Below are positions 1 to 5,443 of a stretch of DNA of 11,594 nt, in pieces (the stretch's first letter is position 1; every line of letters starts with the position of its first letter). A program made the translations under genes and the position numbers. Source of the DNA: Candidatus Omnitrophota bacterium. Its GTDB lineage: Bacteria; Omnitrophota; Gorgyraeia; Gorgyraeales; Gorgyraeaceae. The stretch is from positions 1 through 11,594 of the forward strand of contig JAHIEN010000020.1 in the NCBI GenBank assembly GCA_018901615.1, read 5' to 3'. The notes beneath the pieces were generated by a model. That model searched no databases, was not told the origin of the DNA, and saw nothing but the letters and a program-made list of their open reading frames with translations.

Positions 1-182
1 ATGCCGATTATCGGCAAGGCCTGAAACTCTATATTTTTTTTTCGTAGAATATCTTTGTCTTGCTTACGCGAAGACGCGACAAATAAAACCTCTGCGGTCC
101 CGCGCGATAAAATCTCCTCTGCCAGCCTTATAGCTGGAAAAAGATGCCCGCCTGTTCCTCCCGCGACAATAAATATTTTCAT
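1..182 (-). CDS. murG: MurG, N-terminal fragment (lipid II-forming GlcNAc transferase), cut by left edge
   Basis: Only the first 60 codons are present; the gene runs off the left edge. I translated it by hand as MKIFIVAGGTGGHLFPAIRL followed by about 40 more residues. The glycine-rich GGTGGHLFPA motif near residues 8-17 is the family signature at the start of the first Rossmann domain of MurG. MurG acts on the cytoplasmic face of the membrane and moves GlcNAc from UDP-GlcNAc onto lipid I to make lipid II. Its place directly after ftsW matches the canonical dcw order. The ATG at 180-182 puts the signature at the usual distance from the N-terminus. No strong Shine-Dalgarno sequence is visible upstream. 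Nothing can be said about the acceptor or UDP-GlcNAc-binding half, which is outside the window. Confidence 0.93.
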   Translation of the reverse strand, partial: MKIFIVAGGTGGHLFPAIRLAEEILSRGTAEVLFVASSRKQDKDILRKKNIEFQALPIIG

Positions 183-191
183 AGTAATGTT

Positions 192-236
192 GTTCGAGCG
201 GGCATCAGTGCCTGATACGCGAGCCCAGTCGAGAAC
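192..236. repeat. Imperfect inverted repeat in the murG-ftsW gap
   Basis: The segment can fold as a broken hairpin: atcag (204-208) pairs with ctgat (212-216) around a 3-base loop, and gggc (200-203) can pair with gccc (223-226) across an internal loop. The outer ends are gttcgag and cgagaac, which do not pair perfectly. The tip gttcgag is shared with the better palindromes at 249-271 and 6049-6092, so this may be a decayed relative. That relationship is weak because only seven bases are shared. Confidence 0.35.
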
Positions 237-248
237 CTACATATTAGC

Positions 249-271
249 TGTTCGAGGTTAAACCTCGAACA
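249..271. repeat. Perfect short palindrome after ftsW, related to the element in murE
   Basis: Two 11-base arms, tgttcgaggtt and aacctcgaaca, are exact reverse complements around a single central base. The element lies six bases beyond the ftsW stop codon in the direction of transcription. It is not followed by a T-run on the minus strand, so it is not a standard intrinsic terminator. The stretch 244-266 matches the reverse complement of 6074-6096 inside murE with one mismatch over 23 bases. The match includes the flanking ttagc, which lies outside the palindrome. This suggests two copies of one dispersed element. Confidence 0.65.
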
Positions 272-277
272 CTTGAT

Positions 278-1369
278 TTACTGTTCCGCTATGTTCAGCA
301 AAAGCGCTATCCCTATCATGTTCAATACAAGGGCTGTGCCGCCATAGCTTATAAAAGGCAGCGGCAGGCCTTTCGTGGGTATTGCGCCTGTTGAAACCGC
401 TATGTTAATAAATGCCTTTAACGCTATGCCTACTGTAATACCAAGGGCCAAAAACTTTCCGAATAGGTCCCTGGCCTTTATTGAAATCGTTATGCCCAGC
501 CATATAAGGACTACAAATAAAACCACTATACTGAGAGTGCCGATAAGGCCTGTCTCTTCCCCTATTATAGAAAATATAAAATCCGTATGCGCCTGAGGCA
601 GATAAAAAAGCTTTTGCCTGGAAGCGCCAAGCCCCAATCCTAAAACACCACCCGAACCAAGCGCCAGAAAAGACTGGATTATCTGAAACCCCGCTCCTTG
701 CGTATCGCTCCAGGGATCCAGATAGCCTACTATACGTCTCAGCCTGTACGGGACTTTGATTATCAAGAAATAAAAAACAGGGACTGCTGTAACTACAAAA
801 GGCGCAAGATACGCCATGTTCGCGCCAGCCGCGAAAAGCATGATAATCGAGACGCTCAAGAGCATAGCCGCGCTGCCAAGGTCAGGCTGCGCCAGTATCA
901 ATAAGACTACTGCTCCGGCCGCCATTAATGGCGGCATAAAACCGTAGAAAAAATTCCTGATGTATCCTTGTTTTTTTTCGAGCGCCCCAGCCAGATATAT
1001 GATCAAAAAAAGGCCCGCGAACTCTGACGGCTGGAACCCGAAGCCGCCAAACCTGACCCATCTCCTTGCTCCGCCTGCCTCGTGCCCTATGCCAGGCACA
1101 AATGAAAAAAGGAGCCCTAATATTGCCAGTAAGAGCAATGGTTTTGTATAGTCTTTTAGTTTTCTGTAATCCACTCTCATGGTGGCTGCCGCGATAAAAA
1201 GCCCTATTATAAAATGGGACAAATGCCTTTTCAGATAATACGCGCCATCGTAAAACTTTTCGTACGCGTAGCAACTGGAAGAAGAGTAGACCATGACAAT
1301 GCCTATACAGGCAAGCGCTGAAGTGACAATCATGAGTCTCTGCGATTCTTTTTTCATAAATGAGCACAT
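278..1369 (-). CDS. ftsW: FtsW, septal peptidoglycan glycosyltransferase (SEDS family)
   Basis: FtsW is a polytopic inner-membrane protein that polymerises lipid II into glycan strands at the septum together with FtsI. The 363-residue product has about ten hydrophobic segments. SEDS signatures are visible: GGARRWVRFGGFGFQPSEFA near 99-118, AQPDLGSA near 160-167, DPWSDTQGAGFQIIQS near 218-233, QAHTDFIFSIIGEE near 259-272, and KGLPLPFISYGG near 333-344. Asp263 in the HTDFIF motif is in the place of the catalytic aspartate known for SEDS proteins. RodA shares these motifs, but the location between murD and murG favours FtsW. Two starts are possible: the ATG at 1367-1369 and an ATG four codons later at 1355-1357. 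Neither has a clear Shine-Dalgarno sequence. The later one gives MKKESQRLMIV, which looks more like the family N-terminus. Confidence 0.95.
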   Translation of the reverse strand: MCSFMKKESQRLMIVTSALACIGIVMVYSSSSCYAYEKFYDGAYYLKRHLSHFIIGLFIAAATMRVDYRKLKDYTKPLLLLAILGLLFSFVPGIGHEAGGARRWVRFGGFGFQPSEFAGLFLIIYLAGALEKKQGYIRNFFYGFMPPLMAAGAVVLLILAQPDLGSAAMLLSVSIIMLFAAGANMAYLAPFVVTAVPVFYFLIIKVPYRLRRIVGYLDPWSDTQGAGFQIIQSFLALGSGGVLGLGLGASRQKLFYLPQAHTDFIFSIIGEETGLIGTLSIVVLFVVLIWLGITISIKARDLFGKFLALGITVGIALKAFINIAVSTGAIPTKGLPLPFISYGGTALVLNMIGIALLLNIAEQ

Positions 1370-1372
1370 AAT

Positions 1373-1400
1373 TTACGCGACTGCAAGGAGCGTAAGTTAT
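1373..1400. repeat. Repeat A, copy 1 (28-base direct repeat with hairpin)
   Basis: This is the first of two identical 28-base units; the second is at 1447-1474. Within it ttacgc (1373-1378) and gcgtaa (1390-1395) are reverse complements around an 11-base loop. It sits between ftsW and a type B palindrome. Confidence 0.8.
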
Positions 1401-1403
1401 TGT

Positions 1404-1442
1404 GCGAATTTATCCCGAGGGCACGAAGTGCCCGAGGGATCT
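1404..1442. repeat. Repeat B, copy 1 (imperfect palindrome)
   Basis: It shares the 15-base lead gcgaatttatcccga and the tail gggatct with copy 2 at 1528-1566. The inner stem is gggcac (1419-1424) and gtgccc (1428-1433) with loop gaa. The outer stem is atccc (1412-1416) and gggat (1436-1440). A ga/ga mismatch lies between the two stems. The inner stem differs from copy 2 at three base pairs, each changed on both arms. Confidence 0.75.
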
Positions 1443-1446
1443 TTGC

Positions 1447-1474
1447 TTACGCGACTGCAAGGAGCGTAAGTTAT
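1447..1474. repeat. Repeat A, copy 2
   Basis: Identical over 28 bases to 1373-1400, 74 bases further on. In this copy the stem gains one pair because a c precedes it: cttacgc (1446-1452) pairs with gcgtaag (1464-1470). Confidence 0.8.
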
Positions 1475-1480
1475 AAGCGC

Positions 1481-1530
1481 GACCCTTCGACAAGCTCAGG
1501 GTACTTAGTCCCGAGCGAAGCCGAGGGGCG
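1481..1530. repeat. Repeat C, imperfect palindrome with the cccttcgacaagctcaggg arm
   Basis: The left arm cccttcgacaagctcaggg (1483-1501) is followed by a short spacer and a right arm, cccgagcgaagccgagggg (1511-1529), that pairs mainly at both ends. From memory, repeats with this arm are scattered in many environmental genomes; I could not check this. Translated, it gives a DPSTSSG...PSEAEG peptide, which creates a false 65-codon reading frame here. Confidence 0.6.
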
Positions 1531-1566
1531 AATTTATCCCGAAGGTGCTTTGCACCTTCGGGATCT
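1528..1566. repeat. Repeat B, copy 2 (perfect 13-base palindrome)
   Basis: The arms atcccgaaggtgc (1536-1548) and gcaccttcgggat (1552-1564) are exact reverse complements around loop ttt. It lies about 25 bases beyond the murD stop in the direction of transcription and would form a stable RNA hairpin. On the minus strand it is followed by aaattcgcc, not a T-run, so I do not call it an intrinsic terminator. Two further tiny inverted repeats, 1563-1575 and 1574-1585, fill the space to the murD stop. Confidence 0.75.
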
Positions 1567-1588
1567 CAATGAGATTGCTTGCAATAAA

Positions 1589-2878
1589 TTAGCGTGAGCT
1601 TATGCCCGCATTGCTCCTCAGGCTCAGACATAGTTCCTTAAAAACCCTGCCGCGCTCTTCGTAATTTTCAAACATATCAAAGCTCGAACAGCCGGGCGAC
1701 AATAATATTTTCTCGCCTTGCCTGGCATTGCTAAAGGCATTTTTCACAGCGCTCTCCATGTCCTTTTCTTCAAATACATTTTTTAGACGGCTCAGGTCTT
1801 TTTTGATCCTAGGGCTTGCCTCGCCTATGGCAATAACGCGGTTAACCTTTTCATTTATAGGTCCTTCAAGCCTTGAGAAATCCCCGCCTTTGTATTTCCC
1901 GCCCATTATAAGGGTTATGCGTCCATCCAGGGATTTCAAGGCCCATTCAACGCTTGAAACAGTAGTCGCCTTTGAGTCGTTTATAAAATCTATTCCATTG
2001 ACCCTTGCCACGTGCTCCAGTCTGTGCTCTATGCCTTTAAAACCCGATAACACTTCAATCATTACCTTCTCATCCACGCCTGCCAGAGACGCCACTGACA
2101 TGGCGGCGAGAAAATTTTCATTCCGTATATTATATTTTTTACTGAGTCCTTTGTATTCATTGAAAAATTCTATTCTGGCTTTGATACGCGGGACCAGGGA
2201 CTTAATTATCCTGTCTTTGTCGTTCAGAAAAATCGTGTCGCCAGCGTCCTGATTGGCAAAGATCCTTGCCTTTAGCGATACATATTCCTCTAAATCCCTG
2301 TGCCTGTCCAGATGGTTTTCAGATATATTCAATATCACGCTGATCCATGGCTTGAACGTCTCTATTCCCTCGAGCTGAAAAGAGCTTGCCTCCGCTACGA
2401 CAATAGAACCTTTTTTTATTCTTCTTATCTCGCCGGAGAAAGGATTACCGATATTGCCGCATATTATAGCGTCAAGTCCTTGTTTTTTCAGCATCTGGCC
2501 TATCAGGGTAGTAACAGTGGTCTTCCCGTTCGTCCCGGTCACTGCTATGACCGGAACCTGACACATAGAATACGCCAGCTCCAATTCGCTTATTACCGGT
2601 ATATTTTTATCGCGGGCGAATTTAACAGGCGGAGAATCCATTGCCACGCCAGGACTGACAACCATCATGTCCGAGCGTTCAATAAACCCCTGACTGTGAG
2701 AACCTGTTTCAATGTTATCTTTCCCGACCACATTGTCCTTAATCAGCAGGTCCAGGACAGAACGCGTTCCAGGATCGTCCTTTATCTCTGTAATAAAGAC
2801 AGTGTCACCGCGTTCCGCCAGCAATCTCGCGGCGGCAACCCCGCTCTTAGCCAGACCTACAATTACTACCTTCTTCAT
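1589..2878 (-). CDS. murD: MurD, UDP-MurNAc-L-alanine:D-glutamate ligase
   Basis: MurD uses ATP in the cytoplasm to add D-glutamate to UDP-MurNAc-L-Ala. The chosen product is 429 residues, a normal length. It shows an N-terminal Rossmann region (VVIVGLAKSGVAAARLL, near 4-20), the ATP loop GTNGKTT (115-121), AEASSFQLE (162-170), HLDRH (189-193), a lysine in SLKARIF (Lys203) placed like the carbamylated lysine of Mur ligases, NDSKATT (300-306), and the C-terminal SPGCSSFDMFENYEERG (394-410). The frame stays open 11 codons further to a TTG at 2909-2911. I chose the ATG at 2876-2878 because it is preceded by an AGGGGG ribosome site and places the Rossmann strand at the N-terminus. It lies 45 bases after mraY and is followed by the repeat-filled gap before ftsW. 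Confidence 0.95.
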   Translation of the reverse strand: MKKVVIVGLAKSGVAAARLLAERGDTVFITEIKDDPGTRSVLDLLIKDNVVGKDNIETGSHSQGFIERSDMMVVSPGVAMDSPPVKFARDKNIPVISELELAYSMCQVPVIAVTGTNGKTTVTTLIGQMLKKQGLDAIICGNIGNPFSGEIRRIKKGSIVVAEASSFQLEGIETFKPWISVILNISENHLDRHRDLEEYVSLKARIFANQDAGDTIFLNDKDRIIKSLVPRIKARIEFFNEYKGLSKKYNIRNENFLAAMSVASLAGVDEKVMIEVLSGFKGIEHRLEHVARVNGIDFINDSKATTVSSVEWALKSLDGRITLIMGGKYKGGDFSRLEGPINEKVNRVIAIGEASPRIKKDLSRLKNVFEEKDMESAVKNAFSNARQGEKILLSPGCSSFDMFENYEERGRVFKELCLSLRSNAGISSR

Positions 2879-2887
2879 AGTCCCCCT
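2879..2887 (-). promoter_or_regulatory. Ribosome binding site that decides the murD start
   Basis: On the minus strand AGGGGG ends three bases before the ATG at 2876-2878. The spacing is short but the G-run matches the murF site (AAGGGGG, five bases before its ATG). The alternative TTG start 33 bases upstream has no comparable site. Confidence 0.6.
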
Positions 2888-2926
2888 AATTTCACACTTT
2901 TTGTGTGTCAACTTTGTGTGAAATTA
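2887..2926. repeat. Inverted repeat spanning the mraY stop and murD leader
   Basis: The 11-base arms taatttcacac (2887-2897) and gtgtgaaatta (2916-2926) are exact reverse complements with an 18-base loop. A competing smaller hairpin, cacac-ttttt-gtgtg (2893-2907), uses part of the same sequence. The mraY stop codon (2924-2926) forms the tip of one arm. The other arm abuts the murD G-run at 2882-2886. Confidence 0.7.
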
Positions 2927-4021
2927 ACGAAGTTTCAGGGTGGCGAAGCTCAGGAGCATCAGTATTATTGCTATGATCCAGAACCTCACTGTCACCTTTG
3001 GCTCAGCCCAGCCGCACATCTCAAAATGGTGATGGAGCGGGGCGATCTTAAATACCCTCTTGCCGGTAGACCTGAAAGAGATGATCTGCATCAAGACTGA
3101 AATAGCCTCTATTACAAATATGCCGCCCACCAGCAGTAATACTATCTCCTTTTTTATAAAAACAGCGACGGTGCCTATCGCGCCTCCCAGAGCCAGGGCG
3201 CCTGTATCTCCCATAAAAATTGACGCCGGGAATGAATTGTACCACAAAAACCCAAGTCCTGCGCCGGCTATTGCGGCGCAAAAAACACTGAGTTCCGCTG
3301 CCTCGGGAAGGTAGTATATCCCAAGGTAGTGGGCAAACTGACTATGGCCTGCCACGTAGCTCATGCCCGCGAATGTCATGGCAGTCAATATAATACAGCC
3401 TATGGCAAGCCCGTCCAGGCCGTCAGTGAGGTTGACCGCGTTTGACGAGGCGGTTATGACAAGTATGACAAACAATATATAAAAAATACCCAGGTCAATA
3501 GCGAGCTCTTTTAAAAAAGGCATTTCCAGTATGGTGGTTGTTTTCGGGTTGGTGTAAAGAAAGATACCTATGATCAAGCTCACAAATATCTGAGCCAAAA
3601 GTTTTGTCCTTTTACTCAGGCCCCTTTTACTTTTTCCGGGTTTAGAGGACAGCTTTTTATAATCATCAAGGAACCCCACTCCGCCAAGCCAGCCAGTTAC
3701 CATTAGCGCCAACAATACAAAGTTGTTCTTTATATCAGCCCACAATAGAGTTGAAGCAAAAATGCCCAGTAAGATCAATATCCCGCCCATGGTAGGCGTG
3801 CCTTGTTTTTCTTTGTGCAAATCATAAAGGCCGGGACATTCTTTCTGCCTTATAGTCTCCCCTATCTTCAGGGCTTTTAATTTTCTTATTATAGGAGGGG
3901 CAAAGATAACTGTTATTAAAAATGCGGTGACGCTGGCAAGGGTGGCCCTGAATGTTATATATTTGAAGACATTAAAAACAAATAGATATTCTCTTAGAGG
4001 ATATAATAGATAATATAACAT
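2924..4021 (-). CDS. mraY: MraY, phospho-MurNAc-pentapeptide translocase
   Basis: MraY is an integral membrane enzyme that moves phospho-MurNAc-pentapeptide from UDP onto undecaprenyl phosphate, giving lipid I. The 365-residue protein has about ten hydrophobic segments and all the expected signatures: TPTMGG (75-80), the metal-binding pair in GFLDDYKK (Asp119, Asp120), NAVNLTDGLDGLA (194-206), FMGDTGALALGG (269-280, with Asp272 in the catalytic position), and the histidine loop PLHHHFE (328-334). Length and motif order are normal. It starts at an ATG with only a weak upstream ribosome site. It lies 45 bases after murF and 45 bases before murD, and both gaps carry inverted repeats. Confidence 0.97.
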   Translation of the reverse strand: MLYYLLYPLREYLFVFNVFKYITFRATLASVTAFLITVIFAPPIIRKLKALKIGETIRQKECPGLYDLHKEKQGTPTMGGILILLGIFASTLLWADIKNNFVLLALMVTGWLGGVGFLDDYKKLSSKPGKSKRGLSKRTKLLAQIFVSLIIGIFLYTNPKTTTILEMPFLKELAIDLGIFYILFVILVITASSNAVNLTDGLDGLAIGCIILTAMTFAGMSYVAGHSQFAHYLGIYYLPEAAELSVFCAAIAGAGLGFLWYNSFPASIFMGDTGALALGGAIGTVAVFIKKEIVLLLVGGIFVIEAISVLMQIISFRSTGKRVFKIAPLHHHFEMCGWAEPKVTVRFWIIAIILMLLSFATLKLR

Positions 4022-4029
4022 ATTTCACT

Positions 4030-4065
4030 GAACCCCTGTCCCAGGCGAGACCTTGGACAGGGTTC
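4030..4065. repeat. Hairpin in the murF-mraY gap
   Basis: gaacccctgtcc (4030-4041) pairs with ggacagggttc (4055-4065) with one bulged c. Inside, agg (4043-4045) can pair with cct (4051-4053). The hairpin starts one base after the murF stop and nearly fills the 45-base gap. No T-run follows on the minus strand, so it is unlikely to be a terminator. It may affect mRNA processing, or it may be a relic of an inserted palindrome. Confidence 0.65.
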
Positions 4066-4066
4066 G

Positions 4067-5443
4067 TTATGTAAACTGCGCTTCCAGTTCGCTTACTATC
4101 TGCTCCATTTTCATAGCCCTGGAGCCTTTAACTAAAACAGTGTCTCCTTTTTTTATCAACTGCAATACTGCCACGCACGCCTCTTTCGTAAGATTACACA
4201 TCTTTATCTTTTTCCCGCTCATACCGGCTTCCTGAGCGCCTTTTGAAATATGCTCCGCAAGTTTGCCAACCGCCACTATCAGGTCAATGCCTGATTCCGC
4301 CGCCTGCCTGCCTACAAGGTGATGAAACCTGCCGGAGAAGGTCCCAAGCTCAAGCATGTCGCCTGCCACCAGTATCTTTCTGCCTTTTGTAGTCATGTCT
4401 TTTAACGACTCTATCGCCTGTCTCATGGACATCGGGTTAGAATTATAGGTGTCATTTATTATTCTTATATCGCCTAATCTCTTGACCTCCATTCTCATAT
4501 TAGGCACCCTGAATTCTTTGAGGGCATCCTTTATATCATCAATGGATACGCCAAAGTCCCAGCTGGCGGCTATGGCCGCAAGGGCATTGTAGACATTGTG
4601 CCTGCCCACAAGGCCTATCTCTATATCCCACTTCCCGTTGAGCCTGAAGCTTATACCGTCTGGTTCAAGATTGACCTTGTCAGCATAAAAATCAAAGTCC
4701 TTGTTGAGCCCAAATCTTACAACCTTTAGATCAGTCTTTAAGCCAGCAAGGGATTCGTCATCGCCGTTAATAACAACCCTCGCGTCCTTGCCGCTAAGGC
4801 AATCTAATATTTCGCACTTGGCCTTTAACACAGTCTTTATGTCCTTAAGATATTCCAGGTGCGATGGCCCTATATTTGTAATGATAGCCATGGTCGGCCT
4901 GGCTATCTCAGAAAGCCTCCTGATCTCGCCCAGGTGGTTTGTGCCCATCTCAAGAACCGCAAACTTGTGCTCTCCATTCAGTCTCATCAGGGTAAGGGGA
5001 ACGCCGATATGGTTATTTTCCGTGCCAAAGTTTTTAAGGACATTGGACTTTCTCGCAAGTATAGCGGATGTCATCTCCTTGGTCGTGGTCTTGCCGTTCG
5101 AGCCAGTAATGCCTATCAAGGGGATTAAAAACCTTGACCTGTGAAAACACGCGATATCTCCGAGCGCCTTGATAGTATTAGGCACAGAGATAAAAGAAAC
5201 TTTCTGCATGTCAAAGTTGGCATTCGTAATGCATCCGTCCTGGACAAGCGCCCCGCCCGCCCCCTTAGATACAGCGTCGAGTATGAAGTTGTGGCCGTCA
5301 AATCTGTCGCCTTTTATGGCTACAAAAAGTTCGCCCGGCTTTAACCTGCGGGTGTCAGTGGAAACACCGACGAGTATGTCCTTTTCTTCTCCTGACAGTA
5401 TGCTGCCCCCGGTTGAAATCAGGATATCTTTGACTGTAAACAT
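4067..5443 (-). CDS. murF: MurF, UDP-MurNAc-tripeptide:D-alanyl-D-alanine ligase
   Basis: MurF adds D-Ala-D-Ala to UDP-MurNAc-tripeptide in the cytoplasm, using ATP, and completes the pentapeptide precursor. The 458-residue product is of normal length. Motifs in order: STDTR (28-32), ATP loop GSNGKTT (114-120), NNHIGVPLT (143-151), NIGPSHLE (190-197), GRHNVYNALAA (280-290), NDTYNSNPMSM (330-340), GDMLELG (361-367) and VKGSRAMKME (438-447). The ATG at 5441-5443 has a good ribosome site, AAGGGGG, five bases upstream. The gene starts inside murE and overlaps its 3' end by 25 bases in another frame, so translation of the two is probably coupled. Confidence 0.96.
   Translation of the reverse strand: MFTVKDILISTGGSILSGEEKDILVGVSTDTRRLKPGELFVAIKGDRFDGHNFILDAVSKGAGGALVQDGCITNANFDMQKVSFISVPNTIKALGDIACFHRSRFLIPLIGITGSNGKTTTKEMTSAILARKSNVLKNFGTENNHIGVPLTLMRLNGEHKFAVLEMGTNHLGEIRRLSEIARPTMAIITNIGPSHLEYLKDIKTVLKAKCEILDCLSGKDARVVINGDDESLAGLKTDLKVVRFGLNKDFDFYADKVNLEPDGISFRLNGKWDIEIGLVGRHNVYNALAAIAASWDFGVSIDDIKDALKEFRVPNMRMEVKRLGDIRIINDTYNSNPMSMRQAIESLKDMTTKGRKILVAGDMLELGTFSGRFHHLVGRQAAESGIDLIVAVGKLAEHISKGAQEAGMSGKKIKMCNLTKEACVAVLQLIKKGDTVLVKGSRAMKMEQIVSELEAQFT

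Noticed and set aside
2..16. 15-base palindrome tgccgat-t-atcggca inside murG
   Set aside because: It lies in coding sequence, matches no other repeat here, and is short enough to be chance.
882..1367. 161-codon minus-strand frame within ftsW
   Set aside because: It is a frame-shifted shadow of ftsW; the ftsW frame carries all SEDS motifs across the same bases.
1373..1474. CRISPR array
   Set aside because: Only two copies of the 28-base unit, and the 46-base space between them is mostly another palindromic repeat rather than a unique spacer; no cas genes are present.
1536..1564. Intrinsic terminator after murD
   Set aside because: The hairpin is strong, but no T-run follows on the minus strand; on the plus strand there is no gene to terminate.
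1400..1597. 65-codon plus-strand reading frame between ftsW and murD
   Set aside because: It is made almost entirely of the palindromic repeats (it reads DPSTSSG...SEAEG), has no ribosome site and no family likeness.
2879..2911. Longer murD starting at TTG
   Set aside because: The 11 extra residues precede the Rossmann strand, have no ribosome site and lie in the inverted repeat; the ATG at 2876-2878 is better supported.
2300..3100. 266-codon plus-strand frame across murD and mraY
   Set aside because: It is antisense to two well-supported genes, spans their junction, and its translation shows no recognisable domain or hydrophobic pattern.
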